NCBI GenBank assembly: GCA_965216955.1
Contig: CBDCGV010000018.1
Coordinates: 62,001-126,000, forward strand
Source: CBDCGV01 sp965216955
Lineage (GTDB): Bacteria; Bacteroidota; Bacteroidia; Chitinophagales; JADIYW01
Length of the DNA stretch: 64,000 nucleotides
Direction: 5' to 3'
How positions within the stretch are numbered: the first letter of the stretch is position 1; each line of letters begins with the position of its first letter. Made by a program: the position numbers and the translations under genes. The notes under the pieces are model-generated. The model saw only the letters and a program-made list of their open reading frames with translations, searched no databases and was not told the DNA's origin. Positions 8,617 through 18,026 of the stretch are shown in pieces.

Positions 8617-8636
8617 GGGTCTTCTTCGGAAGACCC
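8617..8636. other. UUCG-tetraloop hairpin downstream of the 503-aa gene
   Basis: GGGTCTTC (8617-8624) and GAAGACCC (8629-8636) form a perfect 8-bp stem closed by a C(TTCG)G tetraloop on the plus strand, followed there by ATTTCTTTTT. Its orientation would terminate plus-strand transcripts, although no plus-strand gene ends here. On the minus strand it lies in the 3' untranslated region of the helical-protein gene. Confidence 0.5.
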
Positions 8637-8719
8637 ATTTCTTTTTACCCAATGTAAATATTTCCTTTTTTTTTACAACTAAAGACATCATAAAGCGTCA
8701 AAATGTGACATACTCTTTT

Positions 8720-10231
8720 TTAGTTGTATTTCTTCAATATATTTATCAGTATTTCCCAAAGGTCTTCATAATCAATGATTTCCCACTCATTTATATTGAC
8801 TCTATTTTGGTCTGAATTAAGATATTCAAGATCTTTTGTGACTTTTTCAGAAATTAATTCGACATCGAAATTCAACTTTTCAATCTGTAAAAGCATTTTA
8901 GCAAAGACATTACTTCTTTTTAATGTTCTATGTTTTAAATGCCTACTTCTATATAGTTTTAAGGCATCCATACTATCTATATACAGTCCAAAATCCCCAT
9001 GGATTAAGTGAAAACAACGAAAAAGTACAATAATACTAAAATTGAATCCTGATTTATCTTGCATATAAATAGGCACCTCATTATAAAACCTCCCCAGTCT
9101 AAATTTCTCTTTTCTTTCATCTGGGTTTTTATAACGAAATAGGAATTCTAAAAAGGCTTCATAGATTTTCCACTTTTCTTTTACATTCTCTGTTAAAAGT
9201 TTGAATCCTCGATCTTTAATAACTTGGTCATATAGAGATTGAGCTAGCTCAATATTACCATCATGTAATGCTAATTTAAATTCTAATTCCTTCGCAACAA
9301 ACCAATTAAATGCACTCTTTAGGAAGTACTTCTCATTATTTTTCGCTGTCTGGAGACCTTCTTTGTATTTTTTTGCATGTAATGAGGCTTTCATCTTCCA
9401 TAACGCAGTCACAGCAAACCTTGTACTATTTGAATATAGTGGTTGATTTATTAAATACTCTTCGTATTGGGAAGACACTTCTAACAGCTTTTCAAAGTTC
9501 CCTGTAATTTCATAATAGAGCACCTTAGACTTTACGCAGCAGTAATTGGTTTCAAATGAATCGGCATCTTCGTTAATCATATCCAATTTTTGGACAGATT
9601 TCCCCATATACTCAATTAATTCCTTGGATGGTTTTGCTTTTCTAGCCAGTCTAGACTGCAAATCAGCGATAATAGTTTTCGATTTCAATTCGTAATTATA
9701 ATTTTTCAAATAGAATTCTAACCGTTCTTTCTCGTCTTTTAGTTTTGTAAAAGACCCTGTAAGCCCATAAGTTTCTATTAGTATGAATGAAAAATCTTTA
9801 AGAACATCATACAATTTATACTTTAGAGCTTTGGAATATTTAAGTCGTATTAATTTAATTGCTGCCATACGACCACCAAATTTCACCAATATTCTAGCAC
9901 TATTTAATGCTTGATGACACTCAAAATAAGCTTGATGGTAAGGATCATTTTTTTTTGCGGTTGAATTGAGATCTAGAAAATGTAATGTATTAAAAAGCCT
10001 TTTTGTAAACCTTGATTTTAGTTGACGATAGGAGGCTTCATTAGTTGAGGTTATTGACCCATAAAGGAACAAAACTGCTTCTTTATCAGTATTTATAGTG
10101 CCATTTTCAATAGCTTCATATAATCTTGTAAACTTACTTTCTTTATTACTTAAGAGCGTTTTGTCGTATAGTTCTATTTTGCTTATACGCCTCCTGTTAA
10201 TTAAATTTACAATTTCTTTGAGATTTTCCAT
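8720..10231 (-). CDS. Uncharacterised all-helical, TPR-like protein
   Basis: I do not recognise a named family. The 503-aa protein has no signal peptide or membrane helix, so it is probably cytoplasmic. It is predominantly helical with a lysine- and glutamate-rich, TPR/solenoid-like texture from about residue 100 to 500. The first 60 residues (starting MENLKEIVNLINRRRISKIE) are basic and look like a separate small domain. It has its own terminator (8512-8541). Divergent from it is a 52-codon gene for an exported peptide, with two dyads in the 218 bp between. A peptide-sensing role is possible but is only an inference from this arrangement. Confidence 0.75.
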   Translation of the reverse strand: MENLKEIVNLINRRRISKIELYDKTLLSNKESKFTRLYEAIENGTINTDKEAVLFLYGSITSTNEASYRQLKSRFTKRLFNTLHFLDLNSTAKKNDPYHQAYFECHQALNSARILVKFGGRMAAIKLIRLKYSKALKYKLYDVLKDFSFILIETYGLTGSFTKLKDEKERLEFYLKNYNYELKSKTIIADLQSRLARKAKPSKELIEYMGKSVQKLDMINEDADSFETNYCCVKSKVLYYEITGNFEKLLEVSSQYEEYLINQPLYSNSTRFAVTALWKMKASLHAKKYKEGLQTAKNNEKYFLKSAFNWFVAKELEFKLALHDGNIELAQSLYDQVIKDRGFKLLTENVKEKWKIYEAFLEFLFRYKNPDERKEKFRLGRFYNEVPIYMQDKSGFNFSIIVLFRCFHLIHGDFGLYIDSMDALKLYRSRHLKHRTLKRSNVFAKMLLQIEKLNFDVELISEKVTKDLEYLNSDQNRVNINEWEIIDYEDLWEILINILKKYN

Positions 10232-10344
10232 GGTTATATATTAATAACGTCACAAATATCTACTTTTAAAATTAAAAAATAGAAATTTTGACTGATTATT
10301 ATTTTGATAATCAGAAAGTTGGTGTCTTCATGTATGTTCTATAG

Positions 10345-10370
10345 GTCATAAATACTATGTGATTTATGAC
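10345..10370. promoter_or_regulatory. Perfect 9-bp dyad between divergent genes
   Basis: GTCATAAAT (10345-10353) and ATTTATGAC (10362-10370) are exact inverted repeats separated by 8 bp, midway between the start of the helical-protein gene and the small-peptide gene. The size fits an operator for a dimeric regulator or a short RNA hairpin. Confidence 0.45.
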
Positions 10371-10385
10371 TGGGGATCGATACTC

Positions 10386-10403
10386 CTGCTACAATGTAGG
10401 CAG
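10386..10403. promoter_or_regulatory. Dyad overlapping the small-peptide promoter spacer
   Basis: CTACAATGTAG (10389-10399) is an 11-bp palindrome within a slightly longer imperfect one (CTGC...GCAG). It ends 3 bp before the candidate -7 element, where a repressor would block RNA polymerase. Only the symmetry is observed. Confidence 0.4.
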
Positions 10404-10405
10404 TC

Positions 10406-10413
10406 TACCTTTG
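10406..10413 (+). promoter_or_regulatory. -7 element TAnnTTTG of the small-peptide gene
   Basis: TACCTTTG matches the Bacteroidota -7 consensus, 37 bp upstream of the ATG at 10450. A start site near 10417 would leave a leader of about 33 bases. Confidence 0.45.
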
Positions 10414-10449
10414 TATTAACTTATTATTATTCATTTAAAACATAGAAAA

Positions 10450-10608
10450 ATGGCTGCTTTACTTATACTTTTATTATCTTTGTTAACAGGGGGCAACTTT
10501 AACAGTACAGACATTTCATTTAACAATGAAGATGCTAACTTTCGAATCATAACCGACGATACTAGCTTAGAAGGAACTAAGAAAAAACGAGGAAGTCGCG
10601 GTGGATAA
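10450..10608 (+). CDS. Small exported peptide, 52 aa, unknown function
   Basis: A short gene between the helical-protein gene and prfC. It encodes MAALLILLLSLLTGG, a hydrophobic export-like leader, then an acidic Asn/Asp-rich middle and a basic tail ending KKKRGSRGG. Three signs support it as real: a -7 element upstream, a complete frame from ATG to TAA, and a strong intrinsic terminator 39 bp after the stop. A longer frame on the opposite strand (10431-10805) crosses that terminator and has no promoter. I know no family for it. A secreted signal, a bacteriocin-like peptide or an exported small protein are all possible. Confidence 0.65.
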   Translation: MAALLILLLSLLTGGNFNSTDISFNNEDANFRIITDDTSLEGTKKKRGSRGG

Positions 10609-10646
10609 AAATCTAAATTCGTCTCATCAAACACCCCACTGAAAAG

Positions 10647-10700
10647 AGCAATAACTCCGAAGTTAAACGAGAGGCTATCTTCGGAGTTTATTGCTTTTTT
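10647..10700 (+). terminator. Strong intrinsic terminator of the small-peptide gene
   Basis: AGCAATAACTCCGAAG (10647-10662) pairs with CTTCGGAGTTTATTGCT (10679-10695) with a single bulged T, then a run of six T (10695-10700). It is the longest and most stable terminator in the window and fixes the direction of the small gene. Confidence 0.9.
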
Positions 10701-11172
10701 AACTTTTTCAATCTTTACCCCGTTTTCTCTTGTTGTTCCTACACTTGCTAAAACAACCCTAACACTTCTACAATAATCAAATAATATGGTCTTTAATTTC
10801 TTCAAATCTTTAGGTCTTAGGTCTATAATATTACTTATTTCTATTAGTCTGAATTCTTAACGTTATATACAATTGTTTAAAACCATGTTAATAATCATTT
10901 TGTCTATTCAAGTATACTTTTTTGACAATACAAATATTTAACTTTTGTGATAGAGTTTGTGAATCGAAAAACATCGATTTGTGACATAGTAGATTTCAAC
11001 TTGTTGATTACTAAAACATTAGAAGCTATTATACAACAGGTTTGTTTCATATATATTATAAAAAAGGCATATGCTTTAGTTAAAATCGTTGTGACTTTTT
11101 TACAATAAAAGAAAGGCTATCAGAATATATTATGAGGTAATAATAGTGTCTATTTTTTTACGATTATCCACA
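10701..11172. other. AT-rich intergenic stretch, no gene seen
   Basis: About 470 bp without an open frame longer than some 20 codons in a credible context. I see only short weak dyads, such as AATCG/CGATT near 10972-10995, and A/T runs. Nothing here is recognisable as an RNA gene or mobile-element remnant. Confidence 0.5.
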
Positions 11173-11207
11173 AAAAAGATAAGGGAGCAATTAAAATTAC
11201 TCCCTTA
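11173..11207 (-). terminator. Terminator downstream of prfC
   Basis: On the minus strand TAAGGGAG pairs with CTCCCTTA (11180-11187 with 11200-11207) and is followed by ATCTTTTTTG. It lies 120 bp beyond the prfC stop. Weaker AT hairpins occupy the gap between them. Confidence 0.75.
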
Positions 11208-11326
11208 ACTCGTAACACTAAACACTAAAAGCGATAGAACAAATATCCATTTTTTATCTCATATATTCAAATTTTTCAATTTGAATGAGCATAATTTAAT
11301 TGTTGTAATACAATTATGAGTTGAAA

Positions 11327-12910
11327 TTAAACCTGAAATTCAGAAGTCAAATAGAATTCCACATCTGGATATTCACGCTTAGTTAGTTCCAAAATATACT
11401 CTGAGGATGCCAAGAAAACGGGCTGTTTATGCTTATCACTTCCTATATAACTTTGTTTTGCTTTAAGAAGTCGACTGAGTTGCTCTTCATTTTTAGATTT
11501 TAACCAACAGGCCTTATAATAACTATGCGGTCTAAATTGACAAGTTGCGCCATATTCATTTTTCAATCTATATTGAATAACATCAAATTGTAACTCACCG
11601 ACAGTTCCTATAATTTTTGTATTCGTAGCATTAATGGTGAAAAGTTGAGCAACTCCTTCATCCGTTAATTGTTGTAAGCCTTTTTCTAACTGCTTAGTTT
11701 TCATAGGATCCCTATTAATAACTTCTTTAAATATCTCAGGCGAAAAAGTGGGAATACCATTGAACAAAATACTTTCCCCTTCGGTTAGTGTATCTCCAAT
11801 CTTAAAATTTCCTGTATCGTAAAGCCCTATTACATCTCCCGGGAATGCTTCTTCCACAATATTCCTCGATTGTGCCATAAAAGTAGCAGGGCTACTAAAC
11901 TTCATTTTTTTATTAGATCGTACATGATGAAAGAATTTATTCCGCTCAAATTTACCAGAACAGATTCTCAAAAATGCAATTCTATTTCTATGGTTGGGAT
12001 CAATATTAGCATGAATTTTAAATACAAAGCCTGAAAATTTAGGTTCAGTAGGAAGTACTTCTCTTTTATCTGTACTTCTGGCAAGTGGTATAGGAGCTAT
12101 TTTAATAAAGGTATTGAGCAACTCCCTTACGCCAAAATTATTCAGCGCACTACCAAAAAAAACAGGAGCAATCTTCCCACTTAAATAGCCTTGAGTCTCT
12201 AATGGGCCATAAACGCCTTCTAATAATTCAATATCTTCTCTAAGTTGCGGGGCATCTTTATCTATAATATCATCCAGTTCTTTACTATTTAAATCATCAA
12301 TTGTAATACGTTCATGTTCCACCTTAGTAGAACCTGCAGAAAAAAGATTAAGCGTCCTATCGTATAGATTATATACCCCCTTAAATCCCTTTCCCATATT
12401 GATGGGCCAGCTTAACGGATGTGTTTGGATATTCAACTTACTATCTAATTCATCCAATAAATCAAAAGGATCTTTACCATCACGATCTAATTTATTTACG
12501 AATACAATTACGGGGGTATTTCTCATTCTGCAAACTTCCATAAGTTTTTCAGTCTGTATTTCTACCCCTTTAACACAGTCGATAACTAATATTACACTAT
12601 CTACTGCAGTTAATGTTCTATAAGTGTCTTCTGCAAAATCTTTATGGCCGGGAGTGTCAAGTAAGTTGATAAGCGTATTTTGATATTCAAAGGCCATAAC
12701 CGAAGTGGCAACAGAAATACCTCTTTGTCGCTCTATATCCATAAAATCACTAGTGGCACTTTTTTTTATTTTGTTTGATTTTACGGCACCTGCAGTTTGT
12801 ATGGCACCACCATATAGTAAAAACTTTTCAGTTAGTGTCGTTTTTCCAGCATCAGGATGACTAATAATGGCAAAGGTTTTTCTCTTTTCTATTTCTTTAA
12901 TTATAGACAA
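11327..12910 (-). CDS. prfC: Peptide chain release factor 3
   Basis: RF3 is the GTPase that recycles RF1/RF2 from the ribosome. The G1 motif SHPDAGKTT, the DTPGHKDF switch II motif, NKLDRDG and the RF3-specific C-terminal regions are all intact. I place the start at TTG 12910, which gives MSIIKEIEKRKTF, matching the short N-terminus of Bacteroidota RF3 proteins. An ATG at 12949 in the same frame adds 13 residues, but a -7 promoter element (12925-12932) lies downstream of it. It is a single gene with its own promoter and terminator. Confidence 0.95.
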   Translation of the reverse strand: MSIIKEIEKRKTFAIISHPDAGKTTLTEKFLLYGGAIQTAGAVKSNKIKKSATSDFMDIERQRGISVATSVMAFEYQNTLINLLDTPGHKDFAEDTYRTLTAVDSVILVIDCVKGVEIQTEKLMEVCRMRNTPVIVFVNKLDRDGKDPFDLLDELDSKLNIQTHPLSWPINMGKGFKGVYNLYDRTLNLFSAGSTKVEHERITIDDLNSKELDDIIDKDAPQLREDIELLEGVYGPLETQGYLSGKIAPVFFGSALNNFGVRELLNTFIKIAPIPLARSTDKREVLPTEPKFSGFVFKIHANIDPNHRNRIAFLRICSGKFERNKFFHHVRSNKKMKFSSPATFMAQSRNIVEEAFPGDVIGLYDTGNFKIGDTLTEGESILFNGIPTFSPEIFKEVINRDPMKTKQLEKGLQQLTDEGVAQLFTINATNTKIIGTVGELQFDVIQYRLKNEYGATCQFRPHSYYKACWLKSKNEEQLSRLLKAKQSYIGSDKHKQPVFLASSEYILELTKREYPDVEFYLTSEFQV

Positions 12911-12924
12911 TTTCAAAGTTTGCT

Positions 12925-12932
12925 CAAAAATA
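12925..12932 (-). promoter_or_regulatory. -7 element TAnnTTTG of prfC
   Basis: TATTTTTG on the minus strand lies 14 bp upstream of the TTG start at 12910 and inside the alternative longer frame. It therefore decides the start: a message made from it could not encode the ATG at 12949. Confidence 0.5.
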
Positions 12933-13145
12933 TGGGCAGTTTTACGCACTTCCTAAAATTGGAATTTATCAAATTGCTAATCCTAGATGTTTTTTGAATA
13001 TTTTATCGAGAAGGCAAGTCAATAGTTGAATTTTGAATAACGACAACTTTTCAGATGTTATGTTAAACCATATTATACTTTAATTTATTCGTCTTTCTGT
13101 TGCTGGAACATCTTGAATAAACTATCTTAAAGTTTGAATTATTTT

Positions 13146-16100
13146 ATGAATAAATCACTCCATAAAACACTTACAAGGGGCCTATTTCCTTTAGGTCACT
13201 TCTTTCTAGTGATCATTTTTTTTTATGGCAATTTGATGGCTCAAGAAGTTCTTTTTGTAAAAAACGAAGGACAATGGGAAAATCATATTGAATATAAAGC
13301 ACTTTTGAATGGAGGGTATGCATTTTTAGAGCAAGACAAAATCACTTATGTAATTAGTGAAGAGGGACAAATTCCGCATGCACATGTAGAAAATCATTTA
13401 GAAAGAAATAGTACTGAAGAAAAGAAAACTTTAGGAAGATTTTCATATCAGGTTCAATTAAAAAACTCTAGAGGTTCTATTGACTTGAAGCCAGAAGGGA
13501 AGGAATCTGCCTATCATAATTATTTATTAGGCACTGATCCAGGCAAATGGAAAACGATGGTTCCTTTGTATAAGGCAGTGAGATATGCGGAAGTGTATGA
13601 CGATATAGACTTACAAATTCATAGTAAAAGTAATTTGCTAGAGTACGACTTTATTGTTAAGCAAGGAGGGGATGTTAATGATATAAGAATGAAGTATGAA
13701 GGTGTTGAGGAAGTAAAGATCAAAAATGAGCAGTTGCATATTAAAACAAAAATGGGTGTTGTAACAGAGTTAGCCCCAATTGCATATCGGTCTTTTCAAA
13801 ATAAACGCACCAGTGTGCAAGTTAAATTTAGACTTTTTGGAGAGAATGAAGTTGGTTTTGAAACAGTAAATGATGTGAACAATTCCAAAGGAGATTTAAT
13901 CATTGACCCCGTTTTAGTTTTTTCTACTTATACGGGTTCAACTGCTGATAATTGGGGTTTTACTGCAACTTATGACAATGAAGGCAATCTTTATTCAGGA
14001 GGTATGGTAGTGAATCAGGGATATCCGACAACCATAGGCAGTTATGATACAATTTATAATGGTGGGGTTATCGTTAATTTGCCTAATGGTCAAGGTCCAT
14101 CTACTCCAACAGATATAGCTATTAGCAAATTTTCAAAAGATGGCAAAAACTTGCTCTATTCGACTTTTATTGGAGGCAGTGCGAATGAGTTACCTCACTC
14201 GCTAATTGTAAATGATCAAAACGAACTAATAATTTATGGAACTACCGGTTCTTTTGACTATCCTATTACCTTGGGTGCACATGACGTGAACTTCAATGGT
14301 GGCCCCAATACTAATACGGCAGCAAGAATAAGTTATCCAAGTGGGAGTGATATTGTAATTACTAAATTAAATGCAGAGGGGTCTGCTTTATTGGGTTCAA
14401 CTTTTTTCGGTGGGAGTAATAGTGATGGCTTAAACAATTCTGGTAGTTTGAGTTTAGAATATAATTATGGTGATTTTGCTAGGGGAGATGTGGCTCTTGA
14501 CGAAAATGGCGATATTTATATCGCTACATGTACTTACTCTACAGATATCCCAAATACAACTGGATCTATTGGTGCTACGGCAAAATCTGGACTAAATGGA
14601 TGCGTAGCTAGATTTAATAGCGATCTAACACAGTTAAAATGGGCTTCCTATATCGGAGGGAATGATGATGACGCTGCATTTTCCATAGAAATCGGTTCTA
14701 ATGGAGAAATAATTATAGGGGGTGGAACAAGGAGTCTTGATTTTGAAGAACTAGAAGGTTTTCATAATACGTATAGAGGAGGTCACGCAGATGGATTTTT
14801 AATGAAAATTACTCCAGATGGAACGGCTTCTGAAGCTGGAACATATATCGGTACAAATGCTTATGATCAAGCTTTTATTGTTGAAATTGATAATGATAAT
14901 AACATTTATGCCTTAGGTCAAACGTTGGGCAATTATCCTGTTTCTGAAGGGGCACACTCTAATATAAATGCTACACAGTTCATTCATAAATTTTCAAATG
15001 ATTTGACATCAAGTGAATTTTCAACAGTATTTGGAAGTCCTTATACAGGATCTCAAATACGTCGAGTTAATATCTCACCAACTGCTTTTTTAGTTGATAA
15101 ATGTGAAAACCTGTATGCCGTAGGATGGGGTGGTGCTGTTAATGTAGGCTATAATACAAATACGGGTAACACAAATAACATGGAAGTGACAAATGATGCT
15201 TTTAGCACTCTAACTGATGGAAGTGACTTTTACATAATGGTGTTAAATAGCAATGCTTCTAGTTTACAATATGCAAGTTATTTTGGAGAGTTAGGTAATG
15301 GCAATTTTGGATTTGAGCATTTAGATGGAGGAACCAGTAGATTTGATAAGAATGGTTTTGTTTATCATGCTGTTTGTGCAAGTTGTGGGGGAACGAATAA
15401 CTTTCCAACAACAGAAGATGCTTGGTCGAGAGATAATGGAAGTGGCAATTGTAATTTAGCAGCTTTTAAATTTGAGTTTGATTTATCACCGTTGACTGCT
15501 GCTGCTGAAGGAGATCCTATTAGTGGGTGCCCACCGCTTGAAGTCCAATTTCAAAACACAAGTAATAAAGAAGGGAAGCAATATTTTTGGGACTTTGACG
15601 AAGGCAACACTTCTAATTTAGAATCGCCAACACACCTTTTTACAGAAGTGGGAGTGTACAATGTACAATTCATTATAGTAGATTCAAGTAATTGTGTAAT
15701 AGCAGATACTACTTATTTAACGGTTACAGTCGGTGCTGCTGAAGATTCTACAAAGGCACAGTTTCTAGCAAATACTTTATCATGTGTTTCTCAAAATGTA
15801 GCATTTATAAACCAGAGTGAAAATGCGGATAATTTTTTGTGGAACTTTGGTGACGGAACAACGAGTAGTTTAAAGTCTCCAAACCATAGTTATATTTCTA
15901 GTGGTACATACACGGTTTCTTTAGTCGCAAACCCGGGATCTCTTTGCAGTGATACAGCTCAAAAAGATATTATTATTAGTGAAAATTCTTTACTTGCTAA
16001 TTTTGAGAGTACAATAGGTGATTGTAGTATAAGTGATGGAGAAGTTTCATTTACAGATTTATCCACGAGTAATCAAGTTATAACAGCTTGGCAATGGAAC

Positions 16101-18026
16101 TTTGGAGATGGCAATACTTCCAACAGCCAAAACCCAACACACACTTTTGAGAGAGGAAACAATTACATAATTACTTTGTTTGTAGAGGATGCTGCAGGTT
16201 GCCAATCCATTGTTAGTAAACAGATTGGTATTTCTGAAGAAACCATTAAAGCAGGTTTTGAAGTTGTAATTGACTGTCAACCTTTTTCTAACGGTGTTCA
16301 ATTTAGCGACACTTCCACGGGAATATCTGCAATAATTGGACGGCAATGGAATTTCGGGGATGGGAACACTTCTATGGCTCAAAATCCCACACATTTTTAT
16401 GCTGTACAAGGAAACTACATAGTGTCTTTAATTGTATTTGACGCTTTTGGATGTTTTGATACCATTGAACAAGAGATCTCTGTGTTCAATGAAAATATCA
16501 ATTTGAATATTAATGTGGAGCCACTTATTTGTAATAGTACAGAAGTTCAGTTTATAAATAATTCAACCTCTGATAATGGAATTAGTCAATGGCTATGGAA
16601 CTTTGGAGATGGAGATTCAAGTACGTTAGAAGCTCCAAGTCACACATATGACAACTTGCAAAACTGGCCTATTTCTGTCACTGCTGTTTCAAATACTGGT
16701 TGTCGAGCTGTGTTTAATGCCAATTTACCGCTCATTTATTTAGAAATAGACTTCGATATTGAGGCCAGTAACGCCTGCAACCCTATAGAAGCCCCCATTA
16801 ATTTTAACGTTTCTAGTAATTCAAGTAATAACATTATTTTTTCTCGTTGGGACTTTGGAGATGGTACAGTGCAAGATGGTTTGTTAAATACTAATCATCA
16901 ATATACAAACCCTGGAATATATACTGTAAGGCATATCGGATTTAATCAACATGGATGTTCAGATACTACAACAAAAATTATCAGTATCCCAGAAATTATC
17001 GATATAAGAACTGAAGCCTTTTTTGAACAAGATGTTTGTGCAGGTGATGAACTAAAAATAGATTTCAGCTCAACAATAGAAAGTAACGATTCTATTGCAT
17101 CTGTTGTATGGAAATTTGGAGATGGTATGGTTTTAGAAGATACTCTATTGAACCCATCACATATTTATGCTGATACAGGAGTCTACAATGTGTCTTTGAT
17201 AGTCATTTCTGAGCTTGGCTGCAGTGACACTTTTTTGCTTGAGGTACAGGTCATTGAAATACCAACAATTAACCTTATTGATTCTATATTTATATGTAGA
17301 GGGGATAGTATTGTTATTCCATTACAATTTGATTTTGAGCCTAGCTTAATCCAATGGTTTCCTACTACATATTTATCTCAAGATTCCGTTAAAAACCCAA
17401 TAGCTTTTCCTCCAGAAACAGCGACTTTCAGTGTTGATGTTGTGGGAATTCAACCAACAGGAGACACCTGTTATTTCAATGAAAGTATTACTATTGTTGT
17501 AAGAGATTCTTTGAACATAAATGCCGATGTGGATCAAAACGAGGTAATTGCCGGTACAACGGTACAATTAATGGTTGACGAAGGACTTGAAATGTACCAT
17601 TGGATGCCCGGCAACGCTGTATCAGATTCGACTATTTTTGATCCAACGGCAACCATTCTTAATGACATTACTTTTTACATTATAGCAATCGATTCTAACG
17701 GTTGTGTCGGCACAGATTCTGTTTCCATTACAACAATCAATAATTGCAATTTTGAATCTTTATACATTCCTAATGCCTTTACACCTAATGGCGACGGAAC
17801 AAATGATGTATTATACGTTAGAATAAATCAAGAATTAGATCGACTAGATTTTAGCATTTATAATCGGTGGGGACAGCGTGTGTTTTCAAGTGACAATATA
17901 GATGTTGGATGGGATGGGAGATATAATGGACAATTGCAATCTACAGATGTTTTTGGTTATTACCTTGAAATTGAATGTGCTGGAGAAACAATTACTAAAA
18001 AAGGAAATATAACATTAGTCCGTTGA
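13146..18026 (+). CDS. Giant PKD-repeat surface protein with T9SS type B sorting domain
   Basis: A 1626-aa exported protein. After a signal peptide (residues 1-33, ending GNLMAQ) come an N-terminal domain like DUF7948, SBBP-type beta-propeller repeats to about residue 770, seven PKD domains marked by WxFGDG-like motifs (near 15590, 15841, 16096, 16348, 16598, 16849 and 17109), and a final gliding-motility CHU_C domain (from about 17740; PNAFTPNGDGTND, IYNRWGQRVF). CHU_C is the type B signal of the type IX system, so it is probably secreted or displayed as an adhesin. The ATG at 13146 is preferred over a TTG at 13134. Its stop overlaps the start of the PorP/SprF gene. Confidence 0.9.
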   Translation: MNKSLHKTLTRGLFPLGHFFLVIIFFYGNLMAQEVLFVKNEGQWENHIEYKALLNGGYAFLEQDKITYVISEEGQIPHAHVENHLERNSTEEKKTLGRFSYQVQLKNSRGSIDLKPEGKESAYHNYLLGTDPGKWKTMVPLYKAVRYAEVYDDIDLQIHSKSNLLEYDFIVKQGGDVNDIRMKYEGVEEVKIKNEQLHIKTKMGVVTELAPIAYRSFQNKRTSVQVKFRLFGENEVGFETVNDVNNSKGDLIIDPVLVFSTYTGSTADNWGFTATYDNEGNLYSGGMVVNQGYPTTIGSYDTIYNGGVIVNLPNGQGPSTPTDIAISKFSKDGKNLLYSTFIGGSANELPHSLIVNDQNELIIYGTTGSFDYPITLGAHDVNFNGGPNTNTAARISYPSGSDIVITKLNAEGSALLGSTFFGGSNSDGLNNSGSLSLEYNYGDFARGDVALDENGDIYIATCTYSTDIPNTTGSIGATAKSGLNGCVARFNSDLTQLKWASYIGGNDDDAAFSIEIGSNGEIIIGGGTRSLDFEELEGFHNTYRGGHADGFLMKITPDGTASEAGTYIGTNAYDQAFIVEIDNDNNIYALGQTLGNYPVSEGAHSNINATQFIHKFSNDLTSSEFSTVFGSPYTGSQIRRVNISPTAFLVDKCENLYAVGWGGAVNVGYNTNTGNTNNMEVTNDAFSTLTDGSDFYIMVLNSNASSLQYASYFGELGNGNFGFEHLDGGTSRFDKNGFVYHAVCASCGGTNNFPTTEDAWSRDNGSGNCNLAAFKFEFDLSPLTAAAEGDPISGCPPLEVQFQNTSNKEGKQYFWDFDEGNTSNLESPTHLFTEVGVYNVQFIIVDSSNCVIADTTYLTVTVGAAEDSTKAQFLANTLSCVSQNVAFINQSENADNFLWNFGDGTTSSLKSPNHSYISSGTYTVSLVANPGSLCSDTAQKDIIISENSLLANFESTIGDCSISDGEVSFTDLSTSNQVITAWQWNFGDGNTSNSQNPTHTFERGNNYIITLFVEDAAGCQSIVSKQIGISEETIKAGFEVVIDCQPFSNGVQFSDTSTGISAIIGRQWNFGDGNTSMAQNPTHFYAVQGNYIVSLIVFDAFGCFDTIEQEISVFNENINLNINVEPLICNSTEVQFINNSTSDNGISQWLWNFGDGDSSTLEAPSHTYDNLQNWPISVTAVSNTGCRAVFNANLPLIYLEIDFDIEASNACNPIEAPINFNVSSNSSNNIIFSRWDFGDGTVQDGLLNTNHQYTNPGIYTVRHIGFNQHGCSDTTTKIISIPEIIDIRTEAFFEQDVCAGDELKIDFSSTIESNDSIASVVWKFGDGMVLEDTLLNPSHIYADTGVYNVSLIVISELGCSDTFLLEVQVIEIPTINLIDSIFICRGDSIVIPLQFDFEPSLIQWFPTTYLSQDSVKNPIAFPPETATFSVDVVGIQPTGDTCYFNESITIVVRDSLNINADVDQNEVIAGTTVQLMVDEGLEMYHWMPGNAVSDSTIFDPTATILNDITFYIIAIDSNGCVGTDSVSITTINNCNFESLYIPNAFTPNGDGTNDVLYVRINQELDRLDFSIYNRWGQRVFSSDNIDVGWDGRYNGQLQSTDVFGYYLEIECAGETITKKGNITLVR

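Noticed and set aside
10431..10805. 124-codon minus-strand frame opposite the small-peptide gene
   Set aside because: It crosses the strong plus-strand terminator at 10647-10700 and has no promoter element. The plus-strand peptide has promoter, frame and terminator in agreement.
10701..11326. Structured non-coding RNA in the gap before prfC
   Set aside because: Only short AT-rich dyads are present apart from the prfC terminator; nothing matches an RNA family that I can recognise by eye.
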